This document shows, piece by piece, positions 11,371-19,024 of a stretch of DNA of 64,000 bases; within the stretch, counting starts at the first letter, position 1, and every line of letters starts with the position of its first letter. The notes below the pieces were generated by a model. It was not told where the DNA came from and made no database searches. It saw nothing but the letters and a program-made list of their open reading frames with translations. The position numbers were made by a program, and so were the translations under genes. This DNA comes from Leptolyngbya boryana PCC 6306. Lineage in GTDB: Bacteria; Cyanobacteriota; Cyanobacteriia; Leptolyngbyales; Leptolyngbyaceae. The DNA lies in the NCBI RefSeq assembly GCF_000353285.1, contig NZ_KB731324.1:2622577-2686576 (forward strand), in the 5' to 3' direction.

Positions 11371-11404
11371 AGCCCCCAGTGGAGAGATCCACTGGGGGCT
11401 TTGT
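11371..11404 (+). terminator. Strong terminator after tuf
   Basis: A perfect 13-base stem (AGCCCCCAGTGGA with TCCACTGGGGGCT), a four-base loop GAGA, then TTGTT. It closes the rpsL-rpsG-fusA-tuf unit. Confidence 0.9.
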
Positions 11405-11618
11405 TATTTCCAAGTACAATTGAAAGTTTTTGAAATCTCGATCAAACTAACCCGATTCGAGTTTCCTCGATCAGTTCAAGCTAGATTGCAGTTTTTGCTC
11501 GATCAATTAAGATAAAAGTCACGAGCTATCTCAAGCTGAACGACAAGGAGAAGGCTTAGCAGAATTTTTGTCTTTGCTATGTTTATGCTCGAGACAATCA
11601 ACAAAGTAAGCAAGAGCA

Positions 11619-11664
11619 ATATCCGATTCAAGTTCTTATTCCATCCAAAACTTGAATCGGATAT
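11619..11664. repeat. Perfect 16-base inverted repeat spanning a stop codon
   Basis: ATATCCGATTCAAGTT at 11619-11634 is repeated inverted at 11649-11664 with a 14-base spacer. The stop codon of the following minus-strand gene (11636-11638) lies in the loop and its last codons form one arm. It may act as a terminator although there is no T run in the minus direction. Confidence 0.6.
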
Positions 11665-12124
11665 TTCTTGATTTGACTTTGCTTAAAAAGCTTGCAAACC
11701 GTTCAAGATCTTGAATGATAACTGCTACTGATTCATCGTTGTTGTGAGTCCATAAATGAGTAAATAGGTTGGTGTTGATTTGTAAAGATTCAACTAATTT
11801 CTGCATTGTCCTAATTGCAATATCAGCATCAGTAGAACTGAACCAGTCAGGTTGTCTTGAAAGTTGTTGCAAGCTCTCCTGAATCTTCTGCATAAGTTCA
11901 TCACGTTCAGGATTGTCTAATTCTTCAGCAGCTTCCAGAGCTTCTTCATAATATTCAGGGTCGTCGATAAGGAAGTGGCTTAACTTTGTTAACCCATTCT
12001 CTTCAGCGATTTCCTCAAGTTTCTCCCAAACTCCTCTAATAGTTAGATTCTGACTGGGGAAATTTTCTGGGAGGGATTGCATCCACTTCTCACTCTCTAG
12101 AGCGATTCCAAACGCGATTGACAC
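11636..12124 (-). CDS. Hypothetical protein, acidic and helical
   Basis: An unrecognised protein of 162 residues. It is soluble, rich in Glu and Leu, and predicted by eye to be mostly alpha-helical, with acidic stretches such as EEALEAAEELDNPERDEL. No signal peptide, membrane segment or catalytic motif is visible. It lies on the opposite strand between tuf and rpsJ, in a place where most cyanobacteria have no gene, so it is probably acquired. The last codons are part of a perfect inverted repeat. A toxin-antitoxin or immunity role is possible but unsupported. Confidence 0.65.
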   Translation of the reverse strand: MSIAFGIALESEKWMQSLPENFPSQNLTIRGVWEKLEEIAEENGLTKLSHFLIDDPEYYEEALEAAEELDNPERDELMQKIQESLQQLSRQPDWFSSTDADIAIRTMQKLVESLQINTNLFTHLWTHNNDESVAVIIQDLERFASFLSKVKSRNIRFKFWME

Positions 12125-12325
12125 TACTTAGGCTCCACAACTTTCAATCTTATCTGTAGTTCAAAACACCTATACAAGCGACAGGCTTTCTCCGTTGATC
12201 CTGTATAGCTCTCTCAAAGCTGCCTCTAAACCTACAAAATCTCATTGATGAGCACTGCACTACCATGGCAAAAATCAATACCAATCTGTGCATCAGCTTG
12301 TTTTGCCATTTATGATCTTCAGCTT

Positions 12326-12883
12326 TTAGACAGTTATCAACTGCCGCACATCAATTTGAATGTTCGGAAAAGACAATGGGCTGATTACTCCAGAAGTGAC
12401 ACTAACTTCTGATTGGTACTCTCCATTCACTGGAGTGCGAAAAACAATCAATTTCTTGTCACGCAGATTAATCACCCAATACTCAGCAATGTTTACTTCT
12501 GCATAGATTTTGCGTTTAATCTCCAGATCTTTCGTCAAGCTTGACTGGGCATATTCAATGACCCAAAATACATTTTCTGGATAAGGATGATGCGCTAGAT
12601 AAATTTGATCAAGGGGTTGAACGATCGCAATATCTGGTTCTGGCTCTGATGCATTCGGCAACGTGATCGGTTTTGCCTCTCTGACATAAGCGAGTTCAGG
12701 AAGTTCCAATAATCGTCTGAGGTAACGAGCGGCTCTATCACTGTAATAAGCATGAGGTGTCCCTTCAGGCGACATCAGAACCAATTCTCCTTTCAACAAT
12801 TCGATCGCTTGATCCTCAAACACGCCAGCTTCTACCGCTTGATGGTAACGGTCGATCGTCCATTGGTAAGTTGCGATCGTCAT
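12326..12883 (-). CDS. Uma2-family (DUF820) putative restriction endonuclease-like protein
   Basis: The 185-residue product shows the cyanobacterial Uma2/DUF820 pattern: an N-terminal ELLKGELVLMSPEGTPH block, EPDIAIV near residue 90, FWVIEYAQSS with the catalytic-type acidic residue near 110, and IAEYWVINL near 140. The fold is of the PD-(D/E)XK nuclease superfamily; cellular function is unknown, and such genes are present in many copies per cyanobacterial genome and behave as accessory DNA. It lies in the segment that separates tuf from rpsJ. A second, diverged family member lies at 58095-58715. Confidence 0.85.
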   Translation of the reverse strand: MTIATYQWTIDRYHQAVEAGVFEDQAIELLKGELVLMSPEGTPHAYYSDRAARYLRRLLELPELAYVREAKPITLPNASEPEPDIAIVQPLDQIYLAHHPYPENVFWVIEYAQSSLTKDLEIKRKIYAEVNIAEYWVINLRDKKLIVFRTPVNGEYQSEVSVTSGVISPLSFPNIQIDVRQLITV

Positions 12884-13080
12884 CTGCCTCGCTCCACTTG
12901 AACCTGGTTCTATTTTACTGAGAATTCACTGACCGTATGTTGCTCACTGCTGATCAAGTCAGTCGATCAAGGTTTCTTGAGAAAAGAGCGAGTCTGAAGC
13001 GTTTTTAGCGCTACAATATTTTACTGGCGCGATCGCGCGTCCACATCTGAACCATTGACAACTTGGGAACTTAACTTCAA

Positions 13081-13398
13081 ATGGCAACGATTCAACAGCA
13101 AAAAATTCGGATTCGTCTGAAAGCGTTCGATCGACGTTTACTCGATACATCTTGTGAAAAGATCGTCGATACCGCAAACCGCACGAATGCCACTGCAATT
13201 GGTCCTATTCCGCTCCCGACTCGCCGTAGAATCTATTGCGTTCTGCGTTCTCCCCACGTTGATAAAGACTCGCGTGAGCATTTTGAAACTCGCACTCACC
13301 ATCGCTTGATCGATATCTATCAACCTTCTTCTAAGACCATTGATGCTTTGATGAAGCTTGACCTTCCGGCTGGTGTTGATATTGAAGTCAAACTCTAG
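13081..13398 (+). CDS. rpsJ: 30S ribosomal protein S10
   Basis: The 105-residue uS10, a 30S head protein also acting in antitermination as Nus[22 protein letters not shown] and [15 protein letters not shown] are diagnostic. In most cyanobacteria it follows tuf directly; here 1.7 kb and two reverse-strand genes intervene, and it must use its own promoter in 12884-13080. A terminator stands directly after the stop, so it is a single-gene unit. Confidence 0.97.
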   Translation: MATIQQQKIRIRLKAFDRRLLDTSCEKIVDTANRTNATAIGPIPLPTRRRIYCVLRSPHVDKDSREHFETRTHHRLIDIYQPSSKTIDALMKLDLPAGVDIEVKL

Positions 13399-13405
13399 AA
13401 CTTTG

Positions 13406-13440
13406 AAAGGATGTGAGTGATCACATCCTTTATTTTTTTA
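13406..13440 (+). terminator. Terminator after rpsJ
   Basis: An 11-base perfect stem (AAAGGATGTGA with TCACATCCTTT) with tetraloop GTGA, followed by ATTTTTTTA. Confidence 0.92.
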
Positions 13441-13512
13441 AAGATGTTTACATTTCTCAATAACAGATCCGTTAGAGTAGAGTAAGCACCCTCAATCACA
13501 AGTTTGCAGAGC

Positions 13513-14160
13513 ATGACATCATCGATCGCGGTTCGTGAACTCCCCCTGTTTCCTCTTCCCGACCTGGTACTTTTCCCAGGTCGCCCCCTTCCTCTTCACA
13601 TCTTCGAGTTTCGCTACCGCATGATGATGAACACGATTCTGGAAAGCGATCGACGATTTGGAGTATTAATGTGGGATCCCGTTAAGGGACAGCCTGCTCC
13701 GGTGGGATGCTGTGCTGAGATTGTTCAGTTTCAGCGGTTGCAAGACGATCGCATGAAAATTCTCACACTTGGACAGCAGCGATTTAGAGTGTTGGAATAT
13801 ACTCGCGAAAAGCCATATCGAGTTGGTTTGGTGGAGTGGATTGAAGATCATCCTCCCGCGATCGATCTCAGACCTTTAGCAAAAGAAGTCAATCAACTTC
13901 TGCATGATGTGGTTAGGTTGACTGAGAAGCTTTCTGGACAAGAGATTGATCTGCCTGAAGATATTCCAGAGCTACCGACTGAGCTTTCCTACTGGATTGC
14001 TAGTAACTTGCACAATGTTCCAGACGAGCAGCAAGCATTGCTTGAGTTGCAAGATACGGAAGCTCGCCTAGAGCGAGAGTCTGAGATTTTAACTTCAACT
14101 CGGAACCATTTGGCAGCTAGAACGGTTTTAAAGGACACCTTAAAAGACGTTGCTGAATAG
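13513..14160 (+). CDS. LON peptidase substrate-binding (N-terminal) domain protein
   Basis: A stand-alone LON N-domain of 215 residues with no ATPase or protease part. RELPLFPLPDLVLFPG and PLHIFEFRYRMM at the start are typical, and the rest is a helical bundle. Start is ATG 13513; a TTG nine bases earlier is also open. The domain is thought to bind protein substrates, and plants and cyanobacteria keep such single-domain versions; the partner is unknown. It is convergent with pheA, with a gap of 48 bases. Confidence 0.85.
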   Translation: MTSSIAVRELPLFPLPDLVLFPGRPLPLHIFEFRYRMMMNTILESDRRFGVLMWDPVKGQPAPVGCCAEIVQFQRLQDDRMKILTLGQQRFRVLEYTREKPYRVGLVEWIEDHPPAIDLRPLAKEVNQLLHDVVRLTEKLSGQEIDLPEDIPELPTELSYWIASNLHNVPDEQQALLELQDTEARLERESEILTSTRNHLAARTVLKDTLKDVAE

Positions 14161-14208
14161 TTGAAGAATCAAGCGAATGAAGAAGCGATCGTTTGAATCT
14201 GCAAGCAT

Positions 14209-15054
14209 TTAACCGATCGCGGGTAAAACGTCATAGCTTCCGAAGATTTTCAGAGTCTCGGTGCAATGCTCTAACTCAGCGAGTGCAGATTGAATCGCAT
14301 CTTGTCGGGTATCGGCTTCTAAATCGACAAAGAACACGTAATCGCCGAGCGATCGCTTTGTTGGGCGCGATTCAATTCGGCTCAGGTTAATCCCTTTTTC
14401 TGCAAAAATCTGCAACGGTTTAACTAATACTCCAGGCTGGTTCGCACTGACACTAAACGCGATCGAAGTTCGACTTCCACCGGGTGAAGGATCGAGACTG
14501 ACAACAATAAATCGCGTGCAGTTCTCTGGATGATCATTAATTGGAGACGCAAGAACGGGCAGGCTGTAGAGTTGTGCTGCTCTTTGTGAGGAAATCGCTG
14601 CGATCGTTTGATCTTCACCTAAATGCTGTAATGCCTCAGTTGTAGAATTTGCGGCAATGACTTGCGCCGAAGGTAAATTGCGATCGAGCCAATTTTGACA
14701 TTGAGCCAGCGCTTGCGGATGAGAATAGACCGTTTGAATTTCGCTGAAATCAGATGCGATCGACAACAGTGCATGATGAATCGGTAATACGATCGCATGT
14801 TGAATTCGCAAGGTATCAAGCCGCCAGAGAGCATCTAAGGTCATCGTGACACTTCCTTCGATCGAATTCTCGATGGGAGCTACGGCAACCTGAACTTCTT
14901 CCTTTGCCACAGCTTCTAAAGATTGCGTAATACTGGGATAAGGACACAGCAACGCAGCTTGATCGTGGCTTTTCGTGAACCAGTTGAGATATTTCAGTGC
15001 AGCCGTTTCTGCATAAGTTCCATGCGGTCCTAAATGTGCGATCGAAATAGTCAT
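14209..15054 (-). CDS. pheA: Prephenate dehydratase
   Basis: Converts prephenate to phenylpyruvate in phenylalanine synthesis. The 281-residue product has the catalytic domain (GPHGTYAETAA at the start, PIENSIEGSV near residue 62, NCTRFIV near 178 with the catalytic TRF) and a C-terminal ACT domain (GVLVKPLQIFAEKGINLSRI and ESRPTK) that gives phenylalanine feedback. It is the monofunctional form without chorismate mutase; a separate aroH is at 63363. Start ATG 15054 fits the family. Confidence 0.95.
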   Translation of the reverse strand: MTISIAHLGPHGTYAETAALKYLNWFTKSHDQAALLCPYPSITQSLEAVAKEEVQVAVAPIENSIEGSVTMTLDALWRLDTLRIQHAIVLPIHHALLSIASDFSEIQTVYSHPQALAQCQNWLDRNLPSAQVIAANSTTEALQHLGEDQTIAAISSQRAAQLYSLPVLASPINDHPENCTRFIVVSLDPSPGGSRTSIAFSVSANQPGVLVKPLQIFAEKGINLSRIESRPTKRSLGDYVFFVDLEADTRQDAIQSALAELEHCTETLKIFGSYDVLPAIG

Positions 15055-15223
15055 CGCCTTTTTCCAAAAATGATTCAGTACTCTATATACTCTGCTGAGT
15101 TTTGTAAAACAATAATCTTTTGTATAAGTAATTATGTTTATATTTCAGTAAGATGACTTACGTGACTGAGAAGCCCTTAAAATTAGTTCATAATTAGATC
15201 AAACCTTCCCTAAATCTTTGCGA

Positions 15224-15802
15224 ATGGATACTCGGTTTTCCGCCTCTCTGGGAGTTGAAATGGTTGTTCCAGAGCAGCCCATTCATATTACGAATTACTT
15301 GCGCCAGCCGCAACGGGTTGTCAATGCACTCGCCGCTTCTAGTCAGATTGAGCGGTTGGATTCAGACCTTTATCGGCTGAAAATGCGATCGCTTAATTTT
15401 ATGACCCTGAGCATTCAACCGATTGTCGATATGCGCGTTTGGGCAAATGAGGAAGCAGCGATTAATATTCAATCGGCTGCCTGCGAATTGCGCGGAATTG
15501 AGTATGTTAATGACAAGTTTTTATTCGATTTGAAAGGACAATTATCACCGTGTCAGCAGCATGGTGAAACTTATTTGAAAGGCTTGGCGAATCTTGCGGT
15601 CGCAGTTGAACTTCCGCCACCTCTGACCTTTATGCCACGCCCCCTGATTGAGACGACTGGAAACGGTTTGCTGTTGAGTGTTTTAACCACGATTAAGCAA
15701 AGATTAATGCAGCAGTTATTGACTGATTATCGGAACTGGGTTGCAGTGCAAGTGGGAACTAATTCTGTGCAAGATTCGGTTGTGCTTAAGCCTCTAAATT
15801 AA
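15224..15802 (+). CDS. DUF1997 family protein
   Basis: A 192-residue protein of the DUF1997 family found in cyanobacteria and plant plastids. The recognisable part runs from IQPIVDMRVWANEE (near residue 67) through ACELRGIEYV to the C-terminal LTDYRNWV. It has no signal peptide or membrane segment and resembles a lipid- or tetrapyrrole-binding-type beta-barrel in outline only; function unknown. ATG 15224 is preferred to TTG 15218. Its last 17 bases overlap the end of rnhB on the opposite strand. Confidence 0.8.
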   Translation: MDTRFSASLGVEMVVPEQPIHITNYLRQPQRVVNALAASSQIERLDSDLYRLKMRSLNFMTLSIQPIVDMRVWANEEAAINIQSAACELRGIEYVNDKFLFDLKGQLSPCQQHGETYLKGLANLAVAVELPPPLTFMPRPLIETTGNGLLLSVLTTIKQRLMQQLLTDYRNWVAVQVGTNSVQDSVVLKPLN

Positions 15803-16427
15803 GCTCGAATTGCTGAATGACTTTCTGTACCGGAGCATAAGTTTTGCGGTGATAAGGAGTAATTCCCAAGGATTGAATCGCGGCAAGATGCTGCTTTGTT
15901 CCGTATCCTGCGTTTTTCTCCCAGCCGTACCCTGGATATCGTTGTGCCAAACGGCGCATAAAGCGATCGCGTCTGACTTTAGCAATGATCGAGGCAGACG
16001 CGATCGCGTAGCAGGTCGCATCTCCGTCAATGATTGCAGTATGTGAGCCTAAAGCCGTTTGCCGAATTGGACGACCATCAATCAATGCGTGATCATAAGG
16101 TGCAACTCGGCTTAAAGCGCGTTGCATTGCGAGATAGGAAGCGCGGAGAACATTGATTTGCTCAATTTCTCGAACTGTGGCAATGCCAACTCCAATCGCG
16201 ATCGCATTTGATTTAACTATGTCAAATAGTCGCTCTCTCTGAGATGCAGAAAGCAGCTTAGAATCTCTGACTCCGGCAATCATTTCGCAATGCACAGGTA
16301 AGAGAACCGTTGCAGCCACAATTGGGCCAGCAAGACATCCTAATCCGGCTTCATCTACACCCGCGATCCGAAGCAGTCCTTGCTTCCACAAAGACTGCTC
16401 GATTTCTAGGGTCGGATTCTGAGGCAT
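15786..16427 (-). CDS. rnhB: Ribonuclease HII
   Basis: Cuts RNA in RNA-DNA hybrids and removes misincorporated ribonucleotides. The 213-residue product keeps the acidic residues of the DEDD set: AGVDEAG, ALIDG and, after SIIAKVRRD, the last Asp. It departs from the family in one place: the GRG/GKG motif that reads the ribonucleotide junction is GLG ([11 protein letters not shown]). The start is ATG 16427; the open frame continues upstream only as a shadow of the repetitive rne end. It follows rne by one base, the rne-rnhB order known in other cyanobacteria, and is certainly co-transcribed. Confidence 0.93.
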   Translation of the reverse strand: MPQNPTLEIEQSLWKQGLLRIAGVDEAGLGCLAGPIVAATVLLPVHCEMIAGVRDSKLLSASQRERLFDIVKSNAIAIGVGIATVREIEQINVLRASYLAMQRALSRVAPYDHALIDGRPIRQTALGSHTAIIDGDATCYAIASASIIAKVRRDRFMRRLAQRYPGYGWEKNAGYGTKQHLAAIQSLGITPYHRKTYAPVQKVIQQFELNLEA

Positions 16428-16428
16428 C

Positions 16429-18564
16429 TTACTCGTTTGTCGAAGCAGACGATCGACGACGACGACGACGAACGGTCGTGTCTTCTTCGAGTTCCGCCGG
16501 AGCTTCCTCAACTGCGGGTGGCTCTGGTTCTGCAATTTCTGCAAATGTTGGAACTTCAAACGCAGGTTCTTCAAACGCAGGTTCTTCAAACTCTGGAGCT
16601 TCAAACACTGGTTCTTCAAACGCTTCGAGATCCTCTACTGGAGAAGAGTCTACGTCAACAGATGGTAGAGATTGAACTGCTTCAGGAGGTGGAACTTCAC
16701 CGGGTAAAAGAATGGACACGATCGCATTTTTGGGATTCTTCACTTCTTGATTCGAGAGAATCAGCGGTGAAATTCCCATCCAGGCGTAAACATCCTGTTC
16801 ATCGGGAGTCATTTCGACATAAACCGATTCGGGCGGTTCGGATGGCGTTTTATTAAAGCGATCGCGTCTTTGAGAACGTCCACCGCGACGTTCTTCGTAT
16901 CGATTTTCGCGGGGGGCTTCTTCGGTTGGGGGTTCTGCAACGGGTTCTACGGGGAAATCGCTATTTGATCGCGACACCAAAGTGGGTGCAGAAACGGGGG
17001 GACGGCTGCTGCCGGATTCTTCCCAACGAGAAGGTCTGGGGGCAGATTCGCGCACAGGAGCTTCGGATCGACCCGATTCGCGTGGGGCATCTTGGCGACG
17101 ATGACGTGTTCTTTTCGCGGATCGACCCCGTTCTTGATAACTCGGATGATGCAGAAGTTCGAGGTCAGAATCGCCCGAATCGCCTTCCAAATCGTCGCCT
17201 TCCCAGAATGACTCTGAAGCGGCTGGAGCTTCGCGACGTGATTCGATGCGACGAACTGAAGCATCTCGCTCAGTGTAACGAGCCGCCGGACGCTGCTCTA
17301 AAGTCTCAAACTCTTCAGCAGAATCGGTTTCACCCGGCAAGTGAACGACATGACCTAAACCGCCGCAGGTCGGGCAAGGACGACCAAAGAGTTCGTAAAT
17401 GTTTTTCCCTTGACGTTTCCGGGTCAGTTCGACGAGTCCGAGTTCGGACAATTGAGAAATTTGCGGTTTTGCTTTGTCCGATCGCAAGGCTTTATTGAAA
17501 TGCTCCAAGACCTGCAATTGGTCGCGGCGCGAGTCCATATCGATAAAGTCTACGATGATCACCCCGGCAATGTTGCGGAGCCGGAGTTGTCGAGCGATTT
17601 CGGTTGCCGCTTCGCAGTTTGTCCAGAGAACTGTTTCTCTTGCCGTTGCAGATCGCGTAAATGATCCAGAGTTAACATCAATGACCGTTAAAGCTTCGGT
17701 GCGTTCAATAATGATGTAACCGCCAGAAGGTAGGTCTACTCTCGGTTTGAGCGCTTCTCGAATCGCGGCATTGACCCGGAAATAATCGAGAATCGGAATG
17801 CGATCGCGGTGATGATCGATCAGAACTCCTTGCGGCGTTTTGCCACTGCCCCAGTTGAGCAGTTGTTGTTTGACGCGCTTCAGCCCGGTATGCGAATCGA
17901 CCACAATCCGGTTCACGTCTGAACTGTAGACATCGCGCAGCACTTTTTGAATGAAGTCGTCATCTCGATTCAAGAGCGCCGGGGCACGGGTGGAGCTTGC
18001 TTCTTGCAGAATCGCTTCCCACTGCCGTTGCAGCGCTTCCAAGTCCTCGATGATTGCCTCTTCGGGCATTCCTTCGGCTTCGGTGCGGATGACAATGCCC
18101 ATTCCAGCAGGCTTCACTAGAATTGCCAATGCCCGTAATCGGTTTCGTTCATTCTCGTTGCGAATCCGACGAGAGAGATTAACGCCGCGACCGTACGGCA
18201 TCAAGACTAAATAGCGACCCGGCATAGAAATATTGCCCGTCAGGCGAGGCCCTTTATTTCCGGTCGGCTCCTTCATCACCTGAACTAAAACTTTCTGCTG
18301 CGGGGCAAGCAATTCGGTAATCGAACCTGCCGCACGCTTTAAACGTAAGGGGCCGAGATCCGAGACATGAATAAATCCGTTCCGTTCTGAATCACCGATG
18401 TTGACAAATGCGGCATCGATTCCGGGCAAGACGTTCTCAACAATTCCTAAATAAATGTCACTAACCTGATGACTTCCGGTTGCAACGATTAATTCTTGAA
18501 TTTGATCTTCTGAAAATACAGCAGCGATTCTATGCTGCTCAGCAATCACAATTTGCTTAGGCAT
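16429..18564 (-). CDS. rne: Ribonuclease E/G
   Basis: The main endonuclease of mRNA decay and rRNA processing, 711 residues. Residues about 37-110 form the S1 domain (GIVENVLPGIDAAFVNIG), followed by the 5' sensor and DNase I-like regions (VIDVNSGSF, IIVDFIDMD) and the zinc link CPTCGGLGH near 415. The C-terminal 270 residues are low in complexity: Arg/Ser/Glu-rich, an acidic repeat with EEPAFEEPAFE, and near the end RRRRRRSSA, which equals the nonapeptide reported to bind PNPase in cyanobacterial RNase E. The 460-base leader upstream is long, and rne leaders in cyanobacteria serve autoregulation. Confidence 0.97.
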   Translation of the reverse strand: MPKQIVIAEQHRIAAVFSEDQIQELIVATGSHQVSDIYLGIVENVLPGIDAAFVNIGDSERNGFIHVSDLGPLRLKRAAGSITELLAPQQKVLVQVMKEPTGNKGPRLTGNISMPGRYLVLMPYGRGVNLSRRIRNENERNRLRALAILVKPAGMGIVIRTEAEGMPEEAIIEDLEALQRQWEAILQEASSTRAPALLNRDDDFIQKVLRDVYSSDVNRIVVDSHTGLKRVKQQLLNWGSGKTPQGVLIDHHRDRIPILDYFRVNAAIREALKPRVDLPSGGYIIIERTEALTVIDVNSGSFTRSATARETVLWTNCEAATEIARQLRLRNIAGVIIVDFIDMDSRRDQLQVLEHFNKALRSDKAKPQISQLSELGLVELTRKRQGKNIYELFGRPCPTCGGLGHVVHLPGETDSAEEFETLEQRPAARYTERDASVRRIESRREAPAASESFWEGDDLEGDSGDSDLELLHHPSYQERGRSAKRTRHRRQDAPRESGRSEAPVRESAPRPSRWEESGSSRPPVSAPTLVSRSNSDFPVEPVAEPPTEEAPRENRYEERRGGRSQRRDRFNKTPSEPPESVYVEMTPDEQDVYAWMGISPLILSNQEVKNPKNAIVSILLPGEVPPPEAVQSLPSVDVDSSPVEDLEAFEEPVFEAPEFEEPAFEEPAFEVPTFAEIAEPEPPAVEEAPAELEEDTTVRRRRRRSSASTNE
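16548..16625. repeat. 15-base tandem repeat inside rne
   Basis: Imperfect direct repeats of a unit like CTTCAAACGCAGGTT run about five times. They encode the acidic, proline-bearing repeat in the disordered tail of RNase E. Confidence 0.75.
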
Positions 18565-19024
18565 TCAATTTCCTCAAAACTGAGCGCGATCGAAGCTTTG
18601 AAGTTTGACTTCTTTCGCGTTAACAAACAAAAATACAGGCGCACAAAATCACACAAATCTGGGCGGTTTCTGGCTGAAGTGGTTTCTGAAAAACCGACAA
18701 CCTCAAGCCACTTCTCGCCAAATGACGATAGGCATCCAACGAGTGAACTTCGATCAAGCTAGCAGCGGTGGTAAAGAGTTACGCATGCTGCATCCGGATG
18801 AAGAATAGCGAAAATCTGGCAGACAAGATGAGCAAAGACTCTAAGACTATCTCCCGACAGCATCTACGGGGATTCCTAGCTTGCTTCAGCTTGTGATGCA
18901 AAGCATTATAACGTGCGAATCTGCATCCGTACCATTTTTAACAATTGGATTCAAAAAGGGGGAGTAAAAGCGTGGCTTATGACCGTGTTCTTATTGCCTA
19001 ACTCCCCCTTTTGGGGATGACAAA
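18565..19024 (-). other. rne leader and promoter region
   Basis: This 460-base gap lies between two leftward genes. It must hold the promoter and 5' leader of rne. The only clear structure is the inverted repeat at 18954-19012; the remainder shows several small hairpins but no ORF with a ribosome site. Confidence 0.55.
18953..19012 (-). terminator. Terminator after the radical SAM gene
   Basis: AAAAGGGGGAGT on one side pairs over 12 bases with ACTCCCCCTTTT, loop 35 bases, and in the minus direction the hairpin ends in a T run. It begins 12 bases after the stop of the radical SAM gene and separates it from rne. The long loop is unusual. Confidence 0.6.

Noticed and set aside
16428-16619. Upstream extension of the rnhB frame by 64 codons
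   Set aside because: It is a shadow of the repetitive rne tail; the RNase HII start is clear at 16427.
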